Assembly (NCBI GenBank): GCA_934277545.1
Contig: CAKQUG010000006.1
Location: 54,702 to 118,701, forward strand
Length of the DNA stretch: 64,000 bases
Direction of reading: 5' to 3'
From: an uncultured Alphaproteobacteria bacterium
Lineage (GTDB): Bacteria; Pseudomonadota; Alphaproteobacteria; RF32; CAG-239
A model generated the notes under the pieces. It worked only from the letters and a program-made list of their open reading frames with translations, was not told the DNA's origin and searched no databases. Positions 44,480-52,893 of the stretch are shown here, in pieces. Both the position numbers and the translations under genes were made by a program. How positions within the stretch are numbered: the stretch's first letter is position 1; the number at the start of each line of letters is the position of its first letter.

Positions 44480-45151
44480 ATGACTAAGTTTTATAAAATA
44501 TGCGCCTTAATCGCCGGTATTGCCGCTTTAACATCTTGCGTTGAGTTAATGGAAGACCCGAAACCTCGCCCGCGGATAAAAAAACAGGTGGCGGCTCAAG
44601 TTGAAACACCGGCGCCGCAACAGACCAAAGACCCGTTTGAATATACGCCGCCGCAGCCGAGTGAATTGGCTTATACCCAATCTGTCGGCTATTATAACGA
44701 CGGCTACGGCGATTACGCTTATGACGTTTATCCGAATTGCGGCGAAGAAACCATGGTTGTGGTTTATGACGACGCCGGAGCCTATCAGGTTCCGGGTTGC
44801 GTAATGGAAGAAAATGAACAACCGGCGGCAATTCAGCCGGAAAATGAGGCTAAGACTCAGTCTGAAGATGAAGAAGAAATAAATCCTGATGATATTGAAG
44901 GCGAATTTCCAAGCGTTGAAAACAATAAATATCACAAAAAGCAAATTGTTATGCAAAATTTACAAACACGGGTTATTGCATATTGCCGCGGGGATGAAGA
45001 CGCCATGGAAGAATGTGTAAAACGGCTGGAATGTTCCGGCTACACTCAGTTGCGAAATGTTCCGACGCTGCCGGCTAAATATGATTTGCTGCGCAAAGGT
45101 TCCTATCCGACCCGCCGTTGGAGAGAAGGCGAAAACGTTCCGAGATGGTAG
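44480..45151 (+). CDS. Lipoprotein of unknown function
   Basis: 223 aa from ATG 44480 (AGAGGAA 5 nt upstream); a longer in-frame start is rejected. Signal peptide with lipobox LTSC, then a Pro/Gln-rich linker, a Tyr/Gly/Asp-rich part, an acidic stretch EDEEEINPDDIEGE, and a C-terminal Cys-containing region (YCRGDEDAMEECVKRLEC). Anchored in the outer or inner membrane. Its stop is 9 bp before the comM-like gene, so likely one transcript with it and the next gene. Confidence 0.7.
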   Translation: MTKFYKICALIAGIAALTSCVELMEDPKPRPRIKKQVAAQVETPAPQQTKDPFEYTPPQPSELAYTQSVGYYNDGYGDYAYDVYPNCGEETMVVVYDDAGAYQVPGCVMEENEQPAAIQPENEAKTQSEDEEEINPDDIEGEFPSVENNKYHKKQIVMQNLQTRVIAYCRGDEDAMEECVKRLECSGYTQLRNVPTLPAKYDLLRKGSYPTRRWREGENVPRW

Positions 45152-45160
45152 GAGAATTGA

Positions 45161-46684
45161 ATGCAGGCGCACGTTAACACCATAGCCTTTAACGGATTAG
45201 ATACGCTGGATGTGGATTTGCAGCTGCAAATTTCGCCCGGCCTTCCGGCTTTTAATATTGTGGGACTGCCGGATAAAACCATTGCCGAAAGTAAGGAACG
45301 CGTGCGCGCCGCCTTAAATTCTATCGGTATAGAGCTACCGGCCAAACGTATAATCATCAATCTTGCGCCTGCTGATTTATTAAAAGAGGGCTCGCATTTT
45401 GACTTGCCGATAGCATTGGCAATTTTAGCCGGTTTGGGCGTGGTTCCGGCCGAAGAAATAACCGGCTACATCATTATCGGCGAACTTGGGCTTGACGGCG
45501 CGATTATGCCGGTAAACGGCGTTTTGCCCGTGGCGATTCACGCCAACCGCCGGCACAAAGGCTTGGTTTGCCCGGAAACAGAGGGTAGCGAGGCGGTTTG
45601 GTCGGGTTTAAAAGACATAGTCGCCGCACCGAGCCTGCTTTCGTTAATAAACCATTTTAAAGGTGTGCAGCAGCTGCCGAAACCGATAGCACGACAAAAG
45701 AATAGTAAAATTTCCACTTTGGATATGTCCGATGTCAAAGGACAGGAAACCGCTAAACGCGCATTGGAAATTGCTGCAGCCGGAGCTCACAATATGCTTA
45801 TGGTCGGCACTCCCGGAGCAGGAAAATCCATGCTGGCCTCGCGCTTAACCACAATTTTGCCGCCGCTTACCACCGAAGAGGCTTTGGAAACCTGTATGAT
45901 TCATTCCATTGCCGGAGAGCTGAAAAACGGCGAAATAAGTTTTGAACGCCCATACCGCGACCCGCACCACAACGCTTCAACGCCTGCGCTTATCGGCGGC
46001 GGACGCAAGGGTGTGCCGGGAGAAATATCTTTAGCGCATAACGGCGTGCTGTTTTTGGACGAACTGCCGGAATTTAATCGCGCCACACTTGAGGCTTTGC
46101 GTCAACCGATTGAAACCGGCTATGTCAGCATTTCCCGCGTTAACTGCCACACCCAATATCCGGCAAATTTTCAGCTGATTGCGGCAATGAACCCTTGCCG
46201 CTGCGGCTATTTGGGCTGTCAGGGACAAGAATGTTCGCGCGCTCCGAAATGCGCCGAAGAATATCAATCACGCATTTCCGGTCCGTTAATGGACAGATTT
46301 GATATTCACATTCAGGTGCCGCCGGTCAGCCCGTGGGAAATGTCCGAAGTAAAAAAAGGCGAAAGTTCGGCAACTATCCGCGAAAGAGTGATTGCCGCCC
46401 GCAAAATCCAGGAAGAACGTTTCAAAAAGCTGGGATATCCGACTTTGCGCACCAATTCGCAGCTTAAAGGCGATTTGCTGGAAGACGTAACCAAACTTGA
46501 CGCCGAAACTCAAAAAATGCTGATTGCCTTTGCCGATAAAATGAAAATGTCGGCAAGAGCATATCACCGAACATTAAAACTTGCCCGCACGATTGCGGAC
46601 TTGCAAAATGAACAAAAAGTGTCTAAAGTACACATAGCAGAGGCATTGTCATACCGCTATGTCATGCCGTCTAAAAAGGTATAG
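45161..46684 (+). CDS. comM: YifB/ComM-family Mg-chelatase-like AAA+ ATPase
   Basis: 507 aa, normal length. N-terminal Lon-like domain (1-170: GLDTLDVDLQLQISPGLPAFNIVGLPDKTIAESKERVR in pieces), then AAA+ with Walker A GTPGAGKSMLASRL near 210, Walker B GVLFLDELPEF, sensor region and Cys-rich loop CRCGYLGCQGQECSRAP. C-terminal helical lid. In other bacteria ComM is a hexameric helicase that promotes branch migration during natural transformation. GTAGGAGAATTG precedes the ATG. Competence itself is not shown in this window, but prepilin-like proteins are abundant. Confidence 0.9.
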   Translation: MQAHVNTIAFNGLDTLDVDLQLQISPGLPAFNIVGLPDKTIAESKERVRAALNSIGIELPAKRIIINLAPADLLKEGSHFDLPIALAILAGLGVVPAEEITGYIIIGELGLDGAIMPVNGVLPVAIHANRRHKGLVCPETEGSEAVWSGLKDIVAAPSLLSLINHFKGVQQLPKPIARQKNSKISTLDMSDVKGQETAKRALEIAAAGAHNMLMVGTPGAGKSMLASRLTTILPPLTTEEALETCMIHSIAGELKNGEISFERPYRDPHHNASTPALIGGGRKGVPGEISLAHNGVLFLDELPEFNRATLEALRQPIETGYVSISRVNCHTQYPANFQLIAAMNPCRCGYLGCQGQECSRAPKCAEEYQSRISGPLMDRFDIHIQVPPVSPWEMSEVKKGESSATIRERVIAARKIQEERFKKLGYPTLRTNSQLKGDLLEDVTKLDAETQKMLIAFADKMKMSARAYHRTLKLARTIADLQNEQKVSKVHIAEALSYRYVMPSKKV

Positions 46685-46696
46685 GAGAATAAACTT

Positions 46697-48898
46697 ATGA
46701 AAAAATCTCGCAAAATAGCTTATATATTAGCAGCCACCGCCGGAATCAGTCTGCTGAGTGCCGCGGCAATTGCCGCCGGTTACGGCAACGGAGCTCCGGC
46801 CGGTGCACCGCAAAATGACAAGGACGGCAGTTTGTTTCCCGGTGGTTCTTGCGACAACTGCGGCAGCAAAGACAAAGACGGAAGTTTATTTCCGGGCGGA
46901 CCTTGCGTTTCCTGCACCAAAGACGGCAGCTTGTTTCCGGGACCATGCAAGAAATGTGTTGAGCGTCAGCCGGAAAGAATAAAAATTAAAAACTATGTTC
47001 CTTACACACCGGTTGTTTATGAGGCAACTTTGCGCCATTGCTGCGAAATGGCTCCGCTTTCGCTGGCGCATGTGGATTTCCGCATAAAAAACAACGGCGA
47101 CGAGCCATATCGCACCAAACTCGGCAATTATCGTTTCCGTATTTTCGGTTGCCGCCGTTTTGACAAAGAAGCCATGCTGAACAAAGGCCGGGTACTGGAA
47201 AAAAATATTGCCTTTAACTCGGTGTTTGAAGACGTGGTCGGCGATTGCTACAAAGTTTTACCGATGCCGCATGATTTGTGCCTTGACAACGGCACGGCTC
47301 AGCTGCCGGAATATGTTTTGACGGCTGAAATTACCGATTACTTTATGAATATCTGTGATGAATACAGCTGGGATAAAGCGGAAAAGAACAACGCCCGCAA
47401 CGGTTCATCAGAAATTACGGTTACCTGGCGTTTGATGGATTTAACCCAAACTAAAATGTTTTGGAAAGGCGAAAGCACCGGTTACGGCGAATTAGACGAA
47501 GGCGAAGCCAACGGCGAAATTAAGCTGATTGAACGCGCGTTTGCCGACGCCGCCGGCAATTTACGCAATCTGCCGGGCTTTGAAGAAAGACTTTCCACCC
47601 GCTTGACAGCTCAAGAACTTGCTGAACAGCGCGCAGCTTTAATTGACGAAGAACGCGCCTTAAATCCGGCAAAATGCGGATACCGCCAAGAATATCAGTG
47701 CATGACAAACTGCCAAATCGGCAGACCTGGTTTTGACCCTATGCAGTGTCAGCCGTGCCAACCTTGCATGTGCCCGAATGCACAAGCACCGATGACAGCT
47801 GTTCCTGTTTATGAAAACGGCGCAGTATCGGCTGACGGTATGGTTACACCGGTGCCGAATGGAGAAATTATTGAAGACGGCGGCTATAACGCTTACGGCT
47901 GCGCTCCGTGCATGGCTGAACCGGCTCCGGAAATTGTTGAAGACGGCGGCGTTATTGAAAACGGCGGATATGTTGAAAACGGTATTGCCGAAGACGGAGG
48001 CGTTGTCGGAAGCGGCGCGGTTGTTAATGACGGAATTGAAGAAAGCGGCGATGTTAGCAGCACCTATGACATTATCAACTCCTGCATTGATGAAAACGGC
48101 AATGTAAAATCGGACGGAATGTGTCAGGTTGTTGATGACACTTGGGTAGACACCGGCGACGTAAAAGCGCTTGACAAATTCTGCGTTAACGCCACCGACC
48201 CATGCAAGCAGCTATCACCGGAAACAATCTATCGCCTGCGTTCGTCCATTGTGCAAATAGAAAGCTCTAACGGCCGCAAAGGCGCCGGTTTATTGATTTC
48301 CGACCGCTTTATTTTAACCTCGGCCGATTTAGTTGACCGCAAAGACAACAGCAACAACGTTACCACGGTTCGCAACGACAAGCTGAAAGCTCATGCCGTA
48401 CGCATCAACCCTGTGAAAAACACCGCGCTGCTGATGTTGGAAACCGGCACAAAATACACCCCTCTGGCTTTGAATTTGAACCTGCCGGAAGTAGGCCACA
48501 ACGGCTTTTTAACCTTGGGCTTGCTGGATGTAAAAGACTTTAAAGACGGTGAAGACTATTTGGAAAACAGCGCGCGTGTTGAAGGTTATCGTTACAGTGA
48601 AGCCAAAGGCGCCGAAATTTTAGCCAATACTTTTGTACAGAATGTAACTGTCGGCGGTGCGCTTATCTATAAAGACTGCACCATTAACGGCATGGCGCCG
48701 AGCGGTGTAAAAACCAACGACGGCTTGGATATATTTATTCCGACCGAAACGGCTTTGCGTAGCTTAGGCATTAGTATCTGCGGTCATGAATACACCGAAG
48801 AAAGCCCGTGGCAGCAAACAATTTATAAACCGGTTACCTCACAAATTAAAAATGTGCAGAAAGCGCCGGAAGCAATGAAAGAAAAAGACCGTAAATAA
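46697..48898 (+). CDS. Exported Cys-rich protein with degenerate trypsin-like domain
   Basis: 733 aa. Signal peptide (about 1-27). Three tandem KDGSLFPG(G)xCxxC repeats at residues 42-87. A middle domain (about 110-320) has VTWRLMDLTQTKMFWKGESTGYGE, like CsgG/LpoB-type lipoprotein folds. Then a Cys/Pro-rich stretch, a Gly/Glu/Asp low-complexity part (about 370-460), and a C-terminal chymotrypsin-like domain (about 520-710). In that domain the usual His is Asp (LTSADLVD, near 541), Asp is Asn (KNTALLML, near 574) and GNSGG is TVGGA (near 650), so it should be inactive as a protease. Follows comM by 12 bp and precedes two prepilin genes; may be an envelope scaffold for them. Confidence 0.65.
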   Translation: MKKSRKIAYILAATAGISLLSAAAIAAGYGNGAPAGAPQNDKDGSLFPGGSCDNCGSKDKDGSLFPGGPCVSCTKDGSLFPGPCKKCVERQPERIKIKNYVPYTPVVYEATLRHCCEMAPLSLAHVDFRIKNNGDEPYRTKLGNYRFRIFGCRRFDKEAMLNKGRVLEKNIAFNSVFEDVVGDCYKVLPMPHDLCLDNGTAQLPEYVLTAEITDYFMNICDEYSWDKAEKNNARNGSSEITVTWRLMDLTQTKMFWKGESTGYGELDEGEANGEIKLIERAFADAAGNLRNLPGFEERLSTRLTAQELAEQRAALIDEERALNPAKCGYRQEYQCMTNCQIGRPGFDPMQCQPCQPCMCPNAQAPMTAVPVYENGAVSADGMVTPVPNGEIIEDGGYNAYGCAPCMAEPAPEIVEDGGVIENGGYVENGIAEDGGVVGSGAVVNDGIEESGDVSSTYDIINSCIDENGNVKSDGMCQVVDDTWVDTGDVKALDKFCVNATDPCKQLSPETIYRLRSSIVQIESSNGRKGAGLLISDRFILTSADLVDRKDNSNNVTTVRNDKLKAHAVRINPVKNTALLMLETGTKYTPLALNLNLPEVGHNGFLTLGLLDVKDFKDGEDYLENSARVEGYRYSEAKGAEILANTFVQNVTVGGALIYKDCTINGMAPSGVKTNDGLDIFIPTETALRSLGISICGHEYTEESPWQQTIYKPVTSQIKNVQKAPEAMKEKDRK

Positions 48899-48908
48899 TT
48901 ATGAAAGT

Positions 48909-48943
48909 CAGAAAACAGCTCTGCTTAAGGGCTGTTTTTTGCT
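48909..48943 (+). terminator. Hairpin terminator between the trypsin-like gene and prepilin pair
   Basis: AAACAGC...GCTGTTT with a T-run, 10 bp after the stop at 48898. The downstream prepilin start is only about 25 bp away, so partial read-through is likely. Confidence 0.7.
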
Positions 48944-48965
48944 TGTTTTCAAAGGGAGATACAAT

Positions 48966-49529
48966 ATGCGAAAGATAACTGAAAAAGGTCGGTCCATGAT
49001 AGAGATGCTGGGGGTGTTGACTATTGTCGGCGTACTTAGTTTAGGCGGATTGAAAGTTGTCGGACAATTTCAATCTAACTTGAAATCAACACAAATGGTT
49101 AATGATACAGCCGATTTAGCCCGCCAAGCTCGAAAAATGAGTAGGCAATTTGATAATGCTTATAATAGCAGATATGGTTATAATATCTATTTATACAAAA
49201 ATAACGCCTATCCTAAAGGCTTTACCTTTACCGGAGAAAAATTTAAAAATGCCGAAGGTGTTATATATTGGATTGATGTCGGCAATGGTTGGTTTTCAAT
49301 GGAAATTGATAATTTATCTGACGAATATTGCATGAAACTAGCAACAAACGATTGGGGTACCTCTAAATCCAGCGGAATTGTCGGCGTCACAGTAAACGGA
49401 AAAGACGGCAACGGTAAAAGCGGAGATGAATTAAAAGTAACAACGACTACTTTTAATTTGACTATGGCAACAGATATTTGCGATAAAGGAACAAAAAATT
49501 ATATAAGATTAAGATACACAATGTATTGA
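48966..49529 (+). CDS. Type IVb-like prepilin (first of a pair)
   Basis: 187 aa from ATG 48966, chosen for AAAGGGAG 7 nt upstream. Leader MRKITEKG|RSMIEMLGVLTIVGVLSLGG, then LKVVGQFQSNLK instead of AGYSKAM. The body shares with the next gene DxxxLARQARKM/AGELAGKTRIV and the pattern CMKLATNDWGTSKSSGIVGVTV. This WGT-SSG region resembles PilS-type (IVb) pilins. No structured leader RNA and no R-repeats, unlike the dispersed prepilins. Could be a major pilin or pseudopilin. Confidence 0.75.
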   Translation: MRKITEKGRSMIEMLGVLTIVGVLSLGGLKVVGQFQSNLKSTQMVNDTADLARQARKMSRQFDNAYNSRYGYNIYLYKNNAYPKGFTFTGEKFKNAEGVIYWIDVGNGWFSMEIDNLSDEYCMKLATNDWGTSKSSGIVGVTVNGKDGNGKSGDELKVTTTTFNLTMATDICDKGTKNYIRLRYTMY

Positions 49530-49549
49530 ACTATTAAAGGAGACAAAAC

Positions 49550-50146
49550 ATGAAAACAAATGAAAACGGTCGGTCAATGATTGAAATGCTGGGCGTGCTC
49601 GCCATTATCGGCGTGCTGAGCGTCGGCGGTTTCAGTTTAGTTAACAAAATGCACAACTCCTATGAAACCAATCAGGTAATTGACATTGCCGGAGAACTTG
49701 CCGGCAAAACCAGAATTGTGGTACGCGATTATGAGGAAGACAAAAATAGCGAAAAGGCTTCCATGAATGAATATTTATGCAAAGGCAAAGCCGTGCCGGA
49801 TATATTCTTATCCGAAGAATTCGGCGAATGCAAAAGCATGCTGGGTACCGGCGATGTTACCTATAATGTTCAATATGTCGGCGGCAAAGCAAAATTTACG
49901 GTGCAAATTAAAGGCGCTACCGAAGAAATGTGTATGCAGATTGTTACCACCAACTGGGGCACTCCCGGTTCCAGCGGTTTCTTAGGCCTGTCCGTGGGCA
50001 ATGACGCCGACGCCGTCAACAAAGGTCCGGCCTCTAAAACCGTTGCCCTTGTCGGCGACAAAAGCTACCCTGCCCCAATGGGTATCGGCACAGCGGCCGA
50101 CGCCTGCGCCAGCGACGGACTGACCATTAACTTGTCATTCAGATAA
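49550..50146 (+). CDS. Type IVb-like prepilin (second of a pair)
   Basis: 198 aa; 7-residue leader MKTNENG|RSMIEMLGVLAIIGVLSVGG, then FSLVNKMHNSYETNQVIDIAGELAG. Carries CMQIVTTNWGTPGSSGFLGLSV, matching its upstream neighbour, plus CKGKAV, FGECKSM and a late ADACASDG (two likely disulfides). AAAGGAG before the ATG; 20 bp after the first prepilin. GC-richer, host-like codon use compared with the AT-rich dispersed prepilins, as expected for a stable, well-expressed gene. Confidence 0.8.
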   Translation: MKTNENGRSMIEMLGVLAIIGVLSVGGFSLVNKMHNSYETNQVIDIAGELAGKTRIVVRDYEEDKNSEKASMNEYLCKGKAVPDIFLSEEFGECKSMLGTGDVTYNVQYVGGKAKFTVQIKGATEEMCMQIVTTNWGTPGSSGFLGLSVGNDADAVNKGPASKTVALVGDKSYPAPMGIGTAADACASDGLTINLSFR

Positions 50147-50166
50147 TCTCTAAAAAGCGAGGGAAC

Positions 50167-51651
50167 ATGCTCAAATTAAAACATATTCCGGTTCAGTCGT
50201 TCGGTGAAAATATTGCTTATATAAACAAAAACTGCACTCTTTATAAAGTTGATGATTTATACAAGGCAACCCGCTTGGAAATTCACAAAGGCAGCAAAAC
50301 CATTTATGCCTTTTTGCAAATCGTCAATCAAAACGATGTGCTGGATGTTGATGAAATCGGACTGAACACCGACGCTTTTAACACTTTAAATATGTCGGAA
50401 GGTACTGAAGTTCACGTTAGTCTGGCGGCACCGTCATCCAGCAGCCGCGCCCTCCACCGCAAAATTTTAGGCGAAGTTCTGTCTTCCGGCGATTATGCGG
50501 CCATTATCAATGATATTGCCGCCGGACGCTATTCCAAAATGGATATGGCGGCGTTTTTAGTAGCGTGCTCCTCTTCTATGAGTTCAACCGAACTGGTATC
50601 GCTGACCGAAGCCCTGGTTGCCAAAAAAGTTCTGCATTGGGACGAAAAAAGCATGGTAGTTGACCAGCATTGTCTCGGCGGCGTGCCGGCGGATAAAACC
50701 GACTTGATTATTTTGGCGATTGTTTCCGCCTACGGCTTGCCCATTGCCAAACCAAGCATTCGTTCGCTGACTTCCTGCGCCGGCGTGGCCGACACCATGG
50801 GGGTATTGGCAAATGTTGACTTTAACGCGGCCAAATTTCAAAAGCTGGTGCGGGATAACAACGGCGCGCTGGCCGACTATGATTCTTTGGAAGAAACAAA
50901 AGTCAATCACCTGCTGCATGACGTACGCAGCCAGCTTGGCATAAATCAAAACGAGCTGGTACTGGCCTCAATTCTCGCCATGATGATTTCTTGCGGCGTC
51001 AGCCATTTGGTGCTGGATATTCCGGTTGGCGCAAACGCGCGTGTACGTTCGGCTAATGAAGCTATCCGCATTCGCAAGCAGGTGGAATATATCGGCGATA
51101 TGCTTGGCCTTTCAATCGACGCCGTAGTAACCGACGGCAGCGAGCCAATCGGCAACGGCGTGGGTGCTGTTTTAGAAGCTCGCGATGTACTGCAGATTTT
51201 GCATAATGACCCCGCTGCACCGATAGATTTAAAAGAAAAATCCCTGTTTTTAGCCGGCCGGGTTTTAGAGTTTGACCCGCAGTTGCGCGGCGGACAAGGC
51301 TATGCCGCGGCAAAAGAAATTTTAGAAAGCGGACGAGCTTTGGAAGAATTTGAAAAAATTGTTAACGCTCAAGGTGCCAAACCGACAGCGGCGCTGGGAC
51401 AATATGTGCGCGACGTGGTTGCTCCTTATGACGGTGTAATCAGTGGTATTAACAACGTTACAATCAATAAAATCGGTGTTTATGCCGGCGCCACGCAGTG
51501 CCTTGGTTCGGGACTGGACTTAAAAAAGAAAACCGGCGACCGAGTTAAAGCCGGCGAAGTACTGTATACCATTTATTCCTGCAACGCCGCCGATTTTGAC
51601 GTTGTCTCCCAACTTGTGGAAATCGACAGCGGATATTCAATAGAGATGTAA
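50167..51651 (+). CDS. Thymidine/AMP phosphorylase family enzyme
   Basis: 494 aa. Has the extra N-terminal domain (1-85) of the archaeal AMP-phosphorylase-like subfamily, then the helical domain (LGEVLSSGDYAAIINDIAAGRYSKMDMAAFLVACSS), the phosphate loop VVDQHCLGGVPADKTDLIIL, SLTSCAGVADTMGVLANV, and the C-terminal domain GAGxxxxxKxGDxVKAGEVLYTIYS pattern. Phosphorolytically cleaves pyrimidine nucleosides or nucleoside monophosphates; which one is not certain. Bacterial members of this long subfamily are annotated thymidine phosphorylase. Starts 20 bp after the prepilin stop. Confidence 0.85.
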   Translation: MLKLKHIPVQSFGENIAYINKNCTLYKVDDLYKATRLEIHKGSKTIYAFLQIVNQNDVLDVDEIGLNTDAFNTLNMSEGTEVHVSLAAPSSSSRALHRKILGEVLSSGDYAAIINDIAAGRYSKMDMAAFLVACSSSMSSTELVSLTEALVAKKVLHWDEKSMVVDQHCLGGVPADKTDLIILAIVSAYGLPIAKPSIRSLTSCAGVADTMGVLANVDFNAAKFQKLVRDNNGALADYDSLEETKVNHLLHDVRSQLGINQNELVLASILAMMISCGVSHLVLDIPVGANARVRSANEAIRIRKQVEYIGDMLGLSIDAVVTDGSEPIGNGVGAVLEARDVLQILHNDPAAPIDLKEKSLFLAGRVLEFDPQLRGGQGYAAAKEILESGRALEEFEKIVNAQGAKPTAALGQYVRDVVAPYDGVISGINNVTINKIGVYAGATQCLGSGLDLKKKTGDRVKAGEVLYTIYSCNAADFDVVSQLVEIDSGYSIEM

Positions 51652-51673
51652 AGGCTTTATTGCTAAAATAACT

Positions 51674-51717
51674 AAAAAACTCCCTAATCCAAAAAAAGGA
51701 AAAGGGAGTTTTTTTTA
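51674..51717. terminator. Intrinsic terminator between convergent genes
   Basis: AAAACTCCCT...AGGGAGTTTT stem with T8 on the plus strand and T6 on the minus strand. It serves the phosphorylase gene and the convergent gene at 51719. Confidence 0.85.
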
Positions 51718-51718
51718 A

Positions 51719-52810
51719 TTACTTGACTGTGCGTTTAAGAACTTCCAACACCAAAAGCTGAGTCAGTTTTCGGTCTGTTTCATGCTTCTCCAAGTAGAGC
51801 TGTACATACTCAAACCGGCAATGCTTAACCCACGTCATTAAAACGGAATAGTCAAGCTGCTGATATTCGGCCAAACTTGTCAATTCGGACTGAACATTGC
51901 GAACCAGCAAAGCATCGACAACTTCTTGCGGCAAACCGTCTTGAATTTCAATGAGCTTGGCGATTTCCTCCATGTTGCCTTTTTGCACAACTTCCATACA
52001 GGCTTCTTTGGAAAGCTGGTTATCAAGCAACTGCATCACATATTCGTGTGAAAGTTTTTTGACAATTTCCACCTGCACTTTGCTTGATTCAATGAGCCTG
52101 CAGAAAAAAGCGTCCATAATGTCAACCTCGTCGGCATAACGATCCAGCAGCAGCAATGCACACTTTTCCGGCAAATCGAAATTTTCGGCAATGTATTCAA
52201 TATCGTCAAATGAACAATTTTCCAACACCGCCATAAAGACTTCATCTGAGTAAAAACAGAATCTCGGCATAAGACTGTTGATGTTTCTATAGCCGGCTTC
52301 TATAAGTTTGACAATATTAGAATCCGCCAACCTGATTTTTTCCACCAGCGCTCTTGTCAGTTTTGGATTGCCCAAGCTGATGATTTTGGCTTGTTCATCG
52401 ACTTTTAAGAACGGATTATGCGACTGCATTTCTATCATCATCATAATCGGTTTTTCAAAACCGTAGCCTATAATTTTATCAGCCCAATCTTCATCGATAA
52501 CGCAGTTCTTTTGGCAAAAAACCGTCAGCTCCGAAGCAACTCCCCTGTCAATAATCTTTTTCTTTACCTCCAGGCAGGTTGTTTTGTTGTGAAGCAGCGC
52601 CATAATTTCGTCATGATTGCCTCTATTCAGCAAAGCAACTTGTGCGTCATCGGAAAAATCATTTTCCTTTCCCTTTGACAAGCGTTTCAAAATATGCTCA
52701 GAGTTGCCGTTCATCACAAGGTAATAGTCGTTTGCCTCCAAGCGTGTTTTGATAAAAACCCAAAGTTTTACCACCAACGCCCACAGCCATTTGAAAAAAT
52801 TTGTAAACAT
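51719..52810 (-). CDS. Helical-repeat protein with N-terminal membrane helix
   Basis: 363 aa from ATG 52810 (MFTNFFKWLWALVVKLWVFIK); an in-frame ATG at 52834 is an alternative. After the amphipathic/hydrophobic N-terminal helix, the rest is a chain of short alpha-helical pairs with motifs such as LLNRGNHDEIMALL, IISLGNPKLTRALV, VVQKGNMEEIAKLI and LLVRNVQSELTSLA, spaced about 25-30 residues, like HEAT or leucine-rich-repeat-variant solenoids. Probably a membrane-tethered scaffold. No specific family recognised. Promoter at 52855-52882. Confidence 0.65.
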   Translation of the reverse strand: MFTNFFKWLWALVVKLWVFIKTRLEANDYYLVMNGNSEHILKRLSKGKENDFSDDAQVALLNRGNHDEIMALLHNKTTCLEVKKKIIDRGVASELTVFCQKNCVIDEDWADKIIGYGFEKPIMMMIEMQSHNPFLKVDEQAKIISLGNPKLTRALVEKIRLADSNIVKLIEAGYRNINSLMPRFCFYSDEVFMAVLENCSFDDIEYIAENFDLPEKCALLLLDRYADEVDIMDAFFCRLIESSKVQVEIVKKLSHEYVMQLLDNQLSKEACMEVVQKGNMEEIAKLIEIQDGLPQEVVDALLVRNVQSELTSLAEYQQLDYSVLMTWVKHCRFEYVQLYLEKHETDRKLTQLLVLEVLKRTVK

Positions 52811-52840
52811 AAATATAGGTATTAAATGAAACAATAATAA

Positions 52841-52882
52841 AAAAACACGGTTACATTATAGCAGTAGCCGTGTTTTTGTCAA
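52841..52882 (-). promoter_or_regulatory. Promoter embedded in a terminator hairpin
   Basis: Minus strand: AAAAACACGG...CCGTGTTTTT stem (52841-52850 with 52868-52877) ends the DUF2207 gene upstream. Inside it lies TTGACA (52877-52882), 16 nt, TATAAT (52855-52860), a near-perfect sigma70 promoter for the gene at 51719-52810. Confidence 0.7.
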
Positions 52883-52893
52883 GTATAATTTGT

